Shown one piece after another: positions 24,301 to 37,800 of a stretch of DNA of 64,000 bases (positions within the stretch are counted from its first letter, which is position 1; each line of letters starts with the position of its first letter). The DNA lies in contig OX387603.1 in the NCBI GenBank assembly GCA_947568835.1, forward strand, positions 12,920,651 to 12,984,650, given 5' to 3'. A model generated the notes under the pieces. The model was not told the DNA's origin, did not search any database, and worked only from the letters and a program-made list of their open reading frames with translations. Both the position numbers and the translations under genes were made by a program. This DNA comes from Protonemura montana (lineage: Eukaryota > Arthropoda > Insecta > Plecoptera > Nemouridae).

Positions 24301-27300
24301 TCGAAATCAACAAGAAAGTTCGTATCTCACCATTCGACCGAGGAAACAAAGAAGCTACGGGAGCATTGCTGATATGCATGGCAGATCGTCGTGCTAGATG
24401 GCAACAAGAAGAAAAAACAGGTCGTATACAATAACGACAAGCTCAGAGCATGTCGAGCCATGAGATCGACCGCCTCGTCGTACATCATTACGCGTGCAGA
24501 GAGCCATGTTTGACATGGAAACTCGCTAACTGAATTGACCTCTGACCAGTGAGGCCGTTTACCACTCGACGCAACGAAACTGGTATGCCACAAGCTTGTA
24601 CCACAACCGCCACGCACACAGGCGTGCTAGGGATCGGTGAGGTATCCTTCTTCCTAATTTCATATTCATAAATCTTTCACACTCTTGGCGATTACAAGCT
24701 ACCCACATGTGGTGTGTGGAAGGTAGGTAGATAGGTAGGTTGGATACCAGCATATGTAAGGTCGCATTGTTGGGCGGTTGGCACTAGTGTTTGGGTGTAG
24801 ATTCTTCTGATTTTACTAATCAAAATTATACCAATAAGTAGGTGCTTTATCCGACGTTAACATGAATTAATTATTGTTAATTTATTTTTGCCCCTATGTT
24901 AAAGGAATTAAAAAAAAACAGTTAAATGTTAATTGGTAAAGATAAAGGTACTATTTATGTAAGAACACACCTTAAACGTCAATAAAAAGTGTATTTTGGT
25001 TACAAAATAGGGAATTGATTCGTGATTTATCTTTCGGCTCCAAAGTGAAAAGGGAGTGCTGTTCTAAAAAAAAAAAGGGTTCACGCTGCAGTTTACAGGT
25101 AGGTAGGAATATAAAGTTATCACCTGCCCGGAAGATAATGGGCAATGTCGTGAACAAAAAGAGGCCCTCGAAACGTTCTTGTAAACGCGTCCGCTGGTTT
25201 CTCCTAGAGTTTGGGCAACTTCGGGTGGGTGTCTCATGCCTTTGGCCTCCAGCAAATCACTTCAACATGCCATGTGATTGTCACACTTCCGAACAAAGAT
25301 GAGCTAACTGAACAAACGTCTGTCTTCTCCAGACAGGTTTGGCTGGGACCGTGGGTTGGTGCCAATTTCAAGTTTCCGAGTCGAAAATCGAGCTGAAAGG
25401 TTGCATTCTCACGACATTCTTTGCCATCCGCAGTCAGGATGTCCCAGGTATAGAACAGATTACCTACAAGACACACGTCTTCATCTTTACACCTCTTCCT
25501 GTGCATCTGATTCTTTTGGACAAGGATCGATAATACCTTCTGAGGCTAAGTTTCTTTTCGTATCGACATACTTATCTTTGAATCGGTAGCAAAAAGTTGC
25601 CCAAAATTAAATAATTACAATTCCGAATAAAGTGCCGAAGCAACCAAACAGAATTTTCTTACCATTTCAATGGAATCTTAGTTGACAACATAGATAAGAG
25701 GATTGCTCTGAAAGTTTATGAACATGCTTGAGTGATAAATAAAGTCGGAATGTTGCCTATCTACAACTGTTAGACAAATGTCAGTCCAAAGATGAATCAA
25801 TATTCCAACAATAACAAACGTCAGACGGAATTAAATCGCTCTTACCACATCTAATCGACAATCAATTTAAATCGTCGATACCGATCCAGCAAAGCGGCCA
25901 AATAACCTGCGAGCAACCTACGTGGAATCAGGCATTAAATGATTCCAATTTTCAGGTAAACGGTTTCAATGTGGACATTTCCTGCGCCGGCCGGTTTGTC
26001 GGCGTCTCGCTACACGCTCGCGGCGTCCCAAGAAACTACACAGGTACAAGGCACGCAGCAAACTGAACGAAACGATTTCATAAATCAGATCACCGGCAGA
26101 ATCGTGGTCCATCACCGACGCTTTGGTCACGTGAACATAATAAAGTACCGTGTATAAGCACTCTGCAACAGCTCTAATTTGGTGGTAACGACCTCGATGG
26201 AGCGATTTCTTGGCTAGCTGGGAGGTTATATGGATTTGCTCCTCCACCCATAACACCTTGCCTGTCCAATCGTGCTCAACTAATCTATTCATTCATAGGT
26301 TTGCGTTGCTTACCACGATTCGTGGAGGAAAATCCACAAACAATGGCGATTCTAGTGAAACTATGAAAACATCAATGAATTGTGAATGGTAGATACCAAA
26401 TGTATTACTAAAGGAGTACCGAGATTGAAGATTTACTTTCTGTATCGTCTTCAAAAATATATACAGTGACTTTCAGGCCTTGTTTCGACACTTAAATTAG
26501 AATTGCAAATGTTCACCGTTTGCAGTTACTTTAATCACTCTTTAGATACTTTGGCTGAATATAAAAAATAAGTTAAAACATGATGTTTGAAACATGGCAA
26601 AATAACAATAAAAAAGAATCCCAGTTCTTCGTCTCGTGTAGAACATCGATTCCACTGGCGCTTCTTTTTTTTTCAAACATTTCTTAAAAATGCTTGCTTT
26701 CAATTCCCAAGTAATGGCCCGTGAAACTCTCAGGAAGTTGCATTCCTCACCATTTACCTCCATGTAAAGAAGCAATGCCGGAGAGCCGAGTTCGAGCAGC
26801 AAATGGGAGGGAGCTCCAGAAATGAGTCAATTATGGCAAATGGAAGAATCGTGTATACAAGCTATTAGGATTTATGACCCGACTGCCTGTCATGACACAG
26901 CAACTAGTATAATTAATACAGAAATAAATTATAGCGGACATTAAAACATTTTATATATATACCTATAATATCCATTTTTTTTTCTCTTCTGCATTTCGCA
27001 ACAGCAAAAATCAATAACAATATAAAACCAATGATCACGATCCGCTAGAGATGTGTACCTTGGATCTAGGGGTCAAGTACTTATCGGCTAATAAATATTT
27101 TAATTTCAATGTATTAGCATGAACGGAACATTGAAGTAGATCACACTTTTTCTGTGATAGCGCCGCGGGGATTATAAGAATTCACCGCCAAAACGGAATC
27201 CGGTCGTTTCCACATGCTCGTCAATCTTCAAAGACATCAACGAGAAACGAGAAAAAAAAAGAAAAACCAGATTCAATTCTAAAAATTACACTTTAAGGGT

Positions 27301-30300
27301 CACAACAAAAGACAATCAGTTTGCAATTGTGGCATATGGCCAGAACAGGTTGCTGCAAAACAATAAAACAACTTCGTATCTCGCGCAATCACCAATAAAT
27401 TGAAAATATATTGTATAGTTGACAAGACAACACGTTTAAATGTCAACAAGTAAAGCAATTACTGTGCCAAAACGAGCTGTCACATAATTTCAGAGTGGTA
27501 ATTGTATGATTTACCATGGCCTAGAATTAGATGCAATAGTTCAGTTACATACGCACAGTAGCAGCATATCAATTAAAGCGAACTAGTCGATAGCTAATTG
27601 CTGAGAGAGCAGCCTGCCTGTTTGTGCGTGAGTTATCCAGTAATACGCCCCGGGGGAAATTGATTCCCACCGAGCGGGTTAGATTCGTGTGGCACGGACT
27701 TTGTGCGGAGAGTGGCATTCGGAGAACGATATTGTTGAGATGGATACTAGTGCAGCGAACGATTACCAGGTTGTAAGCTGATCATAATTATTGGTTTCAA
27801 CTCGGCTGCAAGTTCATGAGATACCAATTTATAAATGATACATTTTAATTAACGGGTAAGTGTGCAATGTGTGTAAAACTAGAAAACGTTAAAACGGAAA
27901 ACTGGAATTGATTAGAGAAATCAGCTTTGATTCACATTAGACGACGAGGCGTTTAACCACCGATAAGACAGGTACTTAAAATTACGCTCACACCTCCTCA
28001 CTTGAAAGCGATTACCGCAATTTTTATGCTTATCTGTGTGATTGTTGCTCATTTACACATGTAACTGATAAAAATCCCTCTATTACTGTATTTCTGTCGT
28101 TTTGTTAGCATTAATAATTACTAAAAGCAACTTATCTATTATATCGGTAGGTTTACATAGTGGTCTTTGTACAATTGGTGATTTTGGTCAAATATTTCAA
28201 AATCAATCGAGCTTCCTGTGAAACTTACAACTTACCGCGAGGATTACTGTTCGCTATTTCGCGCAAGTCACCAGTTTAGACTATTGTTCAAAATTACTTT
28301 GCGTCCTACCAAAAATGCCGTGGTCTTCGTGTTCCTAGACCATTTTTTCCTATCTATGAGACATACATTTTTACACACATTGCGTGCACAACAATCTTCC
28401 CAGAAAATAATTTGTCTCAGTTCTTTGGTAAATTACTTCAAGCCTCGCACCATCCTTTTCAACAGGTTTAAGTGTGTACGTTTCTCTTGCCTCAAATCCT
28501 TTGTTATAAATTTAGCAATAGCGCTGGATGGGGTAAGTAAGTAAACTAACCTCAAGCCCTGGGGGTGCAATACCTTCTATTTTCACTTGGCTAACATTAG
28601 CACTCACGAAAATGTAACTACAGGTAAAATGACCTTTTCACGATATTACTTTACCTCTAGAATAGCTCTCTAACAATGGGAAGTCAGTGGGTTTATGTTG
28701 ACTGTTGGGTTCGTAACAATAAGCGTATTAGGCTATTATATTTCCAACTGATAAATGATATATTGGAGGCCCACGAGTTAGTAATTGACTCTAGGGCTAG
28801 ATGATGATAGCAGGATTGCGGATTCGCAGATAAGGCGGTCTACGCCAACCAACCATTGGAAACGTGTTTTTTTTTTTATGTCCATGGTCAAACTTAGCTA
28901 GTCGAAGGTCGAGCCCAACCACATCATCACCCTGCCTGCCTGGAGTAGTGGTTTGAAAAATGAATCGACATGCCTTTCCTTGCCTCTTGTCCTGTTTCAT
29001 CTTCGGACATTTACATCACCACATCGTCGCTACTTCGTGGAATCGACCGACAGCGGTATCAAAAAATCGATCCTTACTTTTTGACAAGGCATCGGGCACT
29101 AAATGGTAATTTGAATAATTGTAAATTCGGTACGTACGAAAATGATAACCACTCGTTACAAAAACTAGTTGCCGAGTTGCGAGACGAGGATGGTTAATTT
29201 GTAAGAATTCATTTCAAACTTAGTTAGGAGATGGTTGGAGGCTGTCTCGAGGAAGACGTTCAGCCGCTAATTAAAACTGACGTCGGCACGTTGGGCCGGA
29301 TGTTGAAATGCACTTTGTTCACGTTATTTCACCATAGTATTGGCAAGAAAATTAAAATCCTCTCCTAGCACGTAAATTTTAAAAGACGTAGAACCGCGAT
29401 AATTGTCGTGTAATTCACCGCTAACAAATAAATTACAAGTACGTTTTCCTTTTGAAGTGGCCAAAAAAACATATTTTTTAACATGCGCCTAACAGAAACA
29501 GTTTCCAATTTTAGATACCAGTCTAATTGCAATCCTCTAACGCTAACCGACTCTCGCCGCAAGCGTTTTCATAAACGGCTAGGTGTTTAATTCGAAATTG
29601 ATTTAGAATTACCTCCACTTTTTGGCACGCCATAATTCACGGCACGTTTGCAATGCCAGTGCATAACATTGAGTAGGATCTACATCGGTTCTCATATATC
29701 TCTGCAAAGCAGTACCAACGATACCGATGTGGTCACGCCCTGCGCAGCTGAAATTATCGCGATTTTAATTCCAAACACCTTCAGAAGAAACGCCGCGAGA
29801 AAACTAGCAACAATGATTGGCCACGATGTTTATTGAACATACGGTTGACAAACATTTGAATGTTGATAACTGATATTGTGATAATACTAAACAAAACCAA
29901 CAACATTGTGTTTGAATGACATCAATGTGTGCTTTACTGAATAGCACCTAATCGAAAAACATCTGCCTTTTCACGGTACATGCTCGTTACCTCTCCCCCT
30001 TTCGACCCAAGGCATGTTACTACCCCGGCACCCCTGTTATCTCGTGCGCATTCTAAATTTGCATGCGATTATGATTCCTACATTCAACAACTTGGGACAA
30101 GGAACCGTCATAGCAGGGCTGGATTAGGTCAAAAGAACCTTCTGTCCGTTTCTTAGCGAGACAGAAAATAATGCGCTTCGAATAACTGGTATGCTTAAAA
30201 AAGTACACACGTAGGTAACCACAGACACAGTTTTATGAGTTTTTACCTGCACCTAAGGTGTGCTATTTGTATGACTCCAATTTCGGTAATGTCTTAAAAA

Positions 30301-30479
30301 ACCAGTCCAAAGTAAATATGAGGCAAAAGAAATAATTCAGAAACGAAGAAAGAACCGTCGGGAGTTTGAACCGCGAGACCGCATGATCCCATTTACTTCT
30401 AGCAACGATTGTACTCGTCGCTGTGAAGTGAACCACTCTACAAAATGGCTTCTCTCTGTTCTCACTCACTAAAACCCCC

Positions 30480-31260
30480 TCTCCGTTTACCTCAGGATCG
30501 AATTTGCCCACAAACCGCCGCGCGGAACAGTCGTCGAGAAGCCATGGACCGGATGGTGCCGCCAGACAAATTACAAATCCCTATCTATAGGGGTGAGCGG
30601 GCTGGACACGAGGACGTGGTGACAGGATCAACGTCGATCGCTCGGACGTTGCTACTCATCAATCTACTCACCCTCTTATGATAACCAGTATCCACAGGCG
30701 TCGAAGACTTGCAAAACGTACTCCCAGCAGGAACCGCCAGTAGAACCGGACTCTCGCGACGCACGCACGCACTTCTCGGTAGAACCACGCACAAATTCAC
30801 CCTGGCAACTCTTTTCATCGGCCGCACTATCTTTGACCATCACTCGCCATAATACCATTAAAAACCCCAAGCACACGCACACAAAAACCACACTCGGTGC
30901 CGGAAATTCTTCCTGTAAAAAAATAAAACCACGAAGAAAACCGCAACTTCACTGTTACACTAGCAGCACATCACTCTCACAGCTTCGCACTTCTCGACGA
31001 CGCACGTCAATTATAGTTGGATCGACTTGTATTCCTTTCGATCATTTATTTCAATCAGGCTACGACGTTGATGATAACGATCCCGATGAACTGCATTCCA
31101 TAACGGCAGTGCGTACACGCATACGTCGCGCGTGACGTCACCACGGTTTGACACGGCGATGTGTGGTGTCGCGTGCGAACGCCGTCGTACGGGCCGAACA
31201 AAGGAGTGCGTCGCGCGGTCCTCGTAGCGATGCCGCTGCCTTCCTTTGATTCTCCGATCC
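30480..31260 (-). promoter_or_regulatory. CpG-richer region, candidate sbb upstream promoter and noncoding exon
   Basis: This stretch is visibly richer in CG dinucleotides than its surroundings. On the minus strand it has donor-like sites, AAGAGG|GTGAGTAG near 30675 and CCTGAG|GTAAAC near 30495, so a noncoding first exon reading toward sbb is possible. No TATA box was identified. The link to sbb, 16 kb away, rests only on strand and on the absence of another gene. Confidence 0.3.
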
Positions 31261-31660
31261 ACTGCCGATGATCGCTACGTTCAGGAAACAAGAAGACAAA
31301 CAATCAGTAACCTAACTAGGCATAATCACAACGGTGTCACCACTGTGTTGACACTTAAATCACACAGACGCACACATACACGCACGCGCCATATGCACGA
31401 CCGCTTCTATTTTCAGAATAAAAAAGACACACCTTTCGTTGATATAGATATTTTTTCCACCGAATCGCTTGTACGCGGATTGAAGTAAGGTTTAACACTT
31501 GAAAAGTAGCACTAATGTTACAATTTGTCGCGTATTCCACGGCCCAATAAAGGCGTCGGTGCACGATAAACGAGTGTCATTCGCGTCGCGGGCTTGTACA
31601 TGCACATGGCCCTGTCGACGGCCGAGAACAGACTGCGCTATGAGCGGCCAGGTTTCTGTC

Positions 31661-31899
31661 GCTCGGCACGGCACGGTCGGCCACGCCGTACGCGCTGTAC
31701 GGCCAGATATCGTTGGCAATTTCAAAAAGTCGCAAGCGAATTACAACCGTGTTTTGACGAAATTTAAATGTTAGATTCAGTGGCTTTCGCTTTGGTCGGG
31801 GGGGGGTGTAATTTTATTTGAATTTGAAAATAACGCGCTTTTATGTTTAGAACTTTTAGCACTGTCGTTTAGTGTGAACGCGGCTCGGCACGGCACGGT
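31661..31899. repeat. Duplicated 17-bp GC-rich motif
   Basis: The 17-bp string gctcggcacggcacggt occurs at 31661-31677 and again at 31883-31899 in the same orientation. The flanks are unrelated, so this is not a longer duplication. Function is unknown; it could be a regulatory motif pair. Confidence 0.6.
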
Positions 31900-34800
31900 G
31901 TTAGAGCGGAGAATATGATGGGGACTCGACCGAGCAACTGCCGCGCGAGAACCGTCCAACTCGCATACTAAGCATACACATAGAGAGCATTGTACAAGCC
32001 AGCGGATAATAATACAGGCTTTTAGATTTTGAAGAGCACTACTTTATCTAGCCGAGAAAAAGCGACTAAAAAAAAAAAAAAAAATCAGTTTATCTCCTAC
32101 CATTATAACATAATATAATACCTGGATGTAACACAACCTTTCCATCTCTTATTGGTACCGCTTGTCAACGCGAGGAATACGCAAGTAAAGATGCTACAAC
32201 TAGGTTTAACACCCCAAATATTTTGAAACGGATTATAAATAGGTTGGTTGAAAACTGAAGCGGATACCGACTTGAACTCGCTAAGCGTCGGCGGCGGACA
32301 CATCCGAATGGTAGCCCAGAGGAGAAAAGTAATAGAATCTTGATTGGTACGAGTTTATTATCTCTTTTAATCACCATCCTCTATCCTCGCAATCTGGCAT
32401 TCATCTCTATACATCTTCGATCCGGCTCGCTTGCGAAGAGGGTGAAACGGGTCGAGGGTCGCAAACTTAACTTTTAGCACTTTCAACTTTGTTCCCACTC
32501 CCCTCCCGTTACCTCCTCATTCTCTCTTGTATTAACGACAAAGCTATCCACATCCTCGAACGTATTTACATCTCGTATTATACCGAATGCACCGTCGGTT
32601 GTGCCAGCTCCAATAAATGCGTTTACGACAACGCGTATCAATCAACGTTCTATCTACCTATCGATCGGTCAATAAAACATGAACAACGTATATAGAATGC
32701 CAGGTGGATTTAGCGATTCACCACACAGAGTGAATTTGCATCAAACGGAGGCATGGCACTCAAAACAGAAGCGTGAATAATCACAACCCATACCACACCG
32801 ACCACTCTTTCATCTCTTATATATATATATGTTTGTATATTTCATACTCTCCGGCATTTTAGCTGCTTCTGCAACGAAATTCAACTATTACCCGTGCATA
32901 AATATTGTTTTATATGTCTAGTCTTCTGTCTCGCTCGCTCGGCTACACATTCTCTCTAATCCCCTGTCATTATCTCACTCATTACATCTCTTGTCTCTCT
33001 CTTCACACGTGAACCCCTCCGTCCCGTGCCACCCCGCCTGACTCTGGTTGTCGCGCGATATAATAGGCAAAGTGTATGAGTTATGCATTGAATAGGTTTA
33101 AACATGCGGGGAAATTTGTAGACAATTGATGAGGTTATTTCAGGGTTTTTTATCCTCTCCTTTTTTTTGTTATTGTTTTGATGTAAGGTTGAGTTTTGAT
33201 GTAAGTAGACAAGGTGGAAACCCTCTAAATGGATTACGTTGCCCTGTACCTTATATACACCCGCAGTTGGCAGCCCCACAAGGTAAAGGAAAGCTATCTT
33301 GCACTGGGGATTTAACGTTTCCCGCAAGGGTTTTGTTTCTATTTACTTTGAATGTTGCAATCTGCTTTACCTGAAAGAATTTCAAATCTAAATATCAAAT
33401 GCGTTGTTTTCAACATCAGTTTTCTGCCTCTAAATTAATTTGCATAAGCATTTCGGAGTATCTGTTCGCACGAAAGAAAAAAAAAACACGACAAATTCGT
33501 GAATCCAAATCGCCAGAAAGCTAATCGCAAGAATAAACCACGAATATTTCGTGCGAATACGCTCGTTCTAAACTTTTCAGAAACGTTGTGTCTATCATTT
33601 TTTATTATTAAAATCACGATTAACACCATAAAATTGACGTCCAATTACATCTAAAAACGTAAGCGACACGTAATAACTCAACGAAAGGTTAAGAAACGTG
33701 GGTGACTGATATTTGCTTAGGTATGAAAGCAATTTCTAAGTTTACTTTTAGGCTTCATATACTGCAGACACTTGTTTTTTTTGCAGTGAGACAACTCAAA
33801 TATACGAAACGCAAATTACATTTCAATTATTTATTACATAACGGTGCAAGGTGCTGATGCTAGTGATCATGTTTTATTATTATATGAATTACTTCAGATG
33901 AAAAGTATGGAGTAAACACGTTCGTAAAGTTTTTTTTTTAGCTTCGCTATGAAGATAATTACGAGTTGATAATAATTGCCGCTATATCATTCCAATTACA
34001 TCCTCCCCCTCCCCGCACTTCCCCTTAATATACTTATACATCAGACTTCTTATCACATATCCAATTGAACAATAGAGCTGTTGTACATACCAGATGAGAA
34101 TACTATTAACTTTTATTAACCTATTAGTGCTACGAAACTTGCATGTCTTTTTTTATTTGATATGAGCAGACTATGTATAACGTATAAGTATGTGAGATTA
34201 CTTAGAACTACTTGAGCTTGATTCGTATAAAAATATTATTTTAATAACAACAATGCGTGTCGTCAGGCACGATTCTTAATTATCTCAGGGGAATTACGAG
34301 AAGAGATTGACTAATATTGATAATAATCTGTTGGTGAGATTCACAAGTTAATTCAGATAAAAGCCCAACTAATCAGATCACTGACTAATCCGTGATAAAG
34401 ATACAAAGATCGGTAAGGCCCAGTATTAAATTTAATTTAAATCCGAGATAAAGCGCGAGTTAAATTTATTACCATGGCAACAACTTGCAGTGAAAGTCAG
34501 CTGTTTCCGAGAGTTAGGAGCTTAATTCACGATTTGAAAAATATTTTAACATCGGAACTTAGTAACTTTGAAAAAATTACCGGTTAAAAATAGGAAAATC
34601 AGAAAATAGGTAAATCAGAAAAAAAAAATGCCTTCCTTTAATCATGAAACATAGCAGAGAATCCTTTCAAAAATGAAGCTGTCGCTAGATCAAAAGATCC
34701 AGATTTAATCACAAAAAAAAAGGATTCCCTCCATGAAGCAAGGGGAGTGTCAAAGCTGTACAGACAAAGTTAAAAACCAAACAAACACGATAGCGAATGC

Positions 34801-37800
34801 TTTGAAATTGCTTCATTCAAACATTTTAACAGTAGTTGTTTTGCAATTCACTTCAATAGGAATCCCTAGAGCCCGTTTATTTGCCGTCGCATTCTGAATC
34901 ACACACCCAGTGGTGGGTGGTACGCTAACGTTGTGCCATTTCTGAGCATCATTGGGAATGTTTGATATCCAGTGGAATCATACGCATTGCTGGTCTATGG
35001 GTTCTATTCTAATCGCTGTCATAAAGTCGAATAGAATTTGACATCAAAACATCCAACAAAGTGTTTCAATTGGTAAGTTATGTTTTAACACCCAATTAAC
35101 TGTAAAATATTTTCTTGAGAAAATCACTATTTCTTTTCAGAGTGTACTTGGTATTCTGACATTCAGTTACTGACATACCAACGAGTACCAAAACGCAAAG
35201 ACGTTTCTCTAGATTTTATAACCAAAAACAAACCAGCTAATAAAAACAAATTGTGACCATTCATTCACATCATACCGATCTGTGCATAAATGCGTTCAGC
35301 AAATGAATCTATCCATTTGGCAGTACCTATAATGAGGTATCAGCATCGCATCGGCACGCCTGTAGCAACTCTAACCAGTCTAGCGAGGAACGTGCGAGAA
35401 GCCATGCGACGTGTCTCCATCGGCCCGCTGGTATAGGGTGTGGTCGGACCGATCGATATCACCCCCTCACCCAACCCAACCACCCAGTCGAGCAACCCTC
35501 TCAAGAATGAAAGCGAGCACCACGCCGAGGGATGTTAACACGCTGGGTAAAGAGAGAGAGAAAGACTAAACCTGGCATTCATTTACTTCAGCGAAATAAA
35601 ACAAATTCCATGGTATATTACGATAAATTCCAGTTTCCGCCGACGAACGAGGCGAGGCGGTGGTTTATAAAATATTCGCTTTTGAAGAGAGACAAAACGC
35701 GCGATTCATTATTGCGTTTTATGACAAAGGGTAATGGGTAAAGAGAGATGGATGGTTTTTTCCGTTTCTTTTTTTTTATTTCGTATAATACCGCTGAACT
35801 TGTTTTTTTTAGCATTATGTTCAATTAAATTGTATTTCGTTGTCGAAATATTAGAATTTTATTTACGATCAGTTAATTAAATTGTTCGTTAGCAAAAACG
35901 TTAGCATAATTGTGAGTTGTTATTCATTTTGTGTGCTTTCGTCATCCTTGGAGGAATGAAAACCAGCTCCACAGAGCTTCTTTGTTATCTTTAATTACTC
36001 TAGGGCTTCAAGGAGAGATGATCGTAGGCTTGAAATTCGTTCACCGTCTCGACCGGATTCATTCACCTCTAGGCACTAATATCTCGACGGGGAACTCGAT
36101 TTTAATCCAGACTTATTTCGAACTGATGGCACCAAAATACACACACACACACACCACGAGTTACCACACCGTGTATTTATATTTACCTGTTAAAAAAAAA
36201 AACGTCAAGTGCATAATTTTACAAAGGATTTACCCATCCTATAAACTAATACATATAGATAACCACATGTTCATATCGTTAGCAAACAAAAACTCCACCA
36301 TTGTTACACAAATCCGTATTCACAACCAGCAAATCGACATCCCTAATTATGCATTGTTTTAATATCATGTATATTCACCACAACATTGTCTGATTGATTC
36401 ATGCATAACTGCATTTAAACATGCAGACACATGCAAAACTGTCCCGTGACATCGCTGCCGATAAACCAACGTTCGGTTCGGTAAATTCGGTCCATTGTAT
36501 ATCTGCGTGAATGGTCACAGACTAATAATAATACAATTCAGATGACGCTGTCGCTAATTGCGCGAATTGTAATTAATTAATTAAGTGGTCGGTTGATTGT
36601 AATAGGAGGTTGAGTGGCAAACTCACCACCGGTCGGTCGCTGCATTCTTCTGTAAGCTATACTCGACTAGCGGCTAGGGCGAGCAAACAACGCAGGTTGC
36701 CAGACGCCGAAAATAGCGCCGAGTCGTTCACGTTCAGAACCAATGTAGATATATAGCTCATTATTTGCAGACATGGAGTGGTCACAATTTGTCGGCGCTT
36801 GCAAATATTTCAATTAAAGCTTGAAATCGGGCGCGTGATGCGTAGTAACGAGTTCCACGGTAACTTGTGTTACGTCATTTTTATGATATCGAATCACTTT
36901 GACCAATGTGTGAATAAAAGGCGCCGGTTTTTTTTTATCGATAAAAGTACTTCGCACACTCTCAGATTAGCTCGTTTAAAACCGATGTGTTCAACTGTGA
37001 AATTGATACGGTAACAATGTTTTAATTTATTCATACGCTTAGTAAATAACACGATGTCAGTCTATCATTTAAAACGGAACATCATAATTTAATTGTTTGC
37101 TTCTAACTAAAGCATCTTTTCGGTGCATCTAAAAATTAAAAAAATTTACTAATCCGAATTAGAAATTTCTGTGGCGAATAATCCTTCAAAGTCAAACAAA
37201 CAGATTAAAAGAAACAGTTCTTTGTGTATTATTTGCTTTTCTTGTCTAATGGGATTAATTTCAGAGTTAGCAAACATAAAGAATTTCTCCGCTAATTAAA
37301 ATGAACATGGTATCGCCTTCCGTTTGAAAAAAAAATATACTTGAAAATGACAACCAAACAAACCTCCTTTGTTCGAGATGTTACATTTTTAACAAAGGGG
37401 AGGCTTAAATCAAAAAAGAAAATTAACAAACTCGATTGGATCAAGAAGAGAATCAAACATGACCCAGCTATTTGTAACGGTCAATGCTAATCGCTCGTGA
37501 ATGCTCAGGGAAATTGGAAAACGCTCAAGTTAAATTTTTGGCACTGAGCACAGTATTTGTCTGACCCGCATAAATTGCGACAAAAAAGTAGCTTGTATAA
37601 AGCACGCATTGTGCTATCCTACCAAACAAACAAGAGAGATAGCGCTAAAGCTAGAGCTATAGTCGAGTCCACCGAATCTGTCGGTTGGGTATGAGAGCGA
37701 CCACGCCTATCACATATTGAACAGGGGGCGACGAGTCGATTTCAAGAGCCGGTTCTCTCATCACTTAGCTTATTCCTATTGTGGTCTTTATCGTATCCCG

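Noticed and set aside
35931..36362. A 143-codon plus-strand frame including a CA microsatellite
   Set aside because: The frame spans a simple repeat (Thr-His run) and poly-A tract; nothing resembles a protein family.
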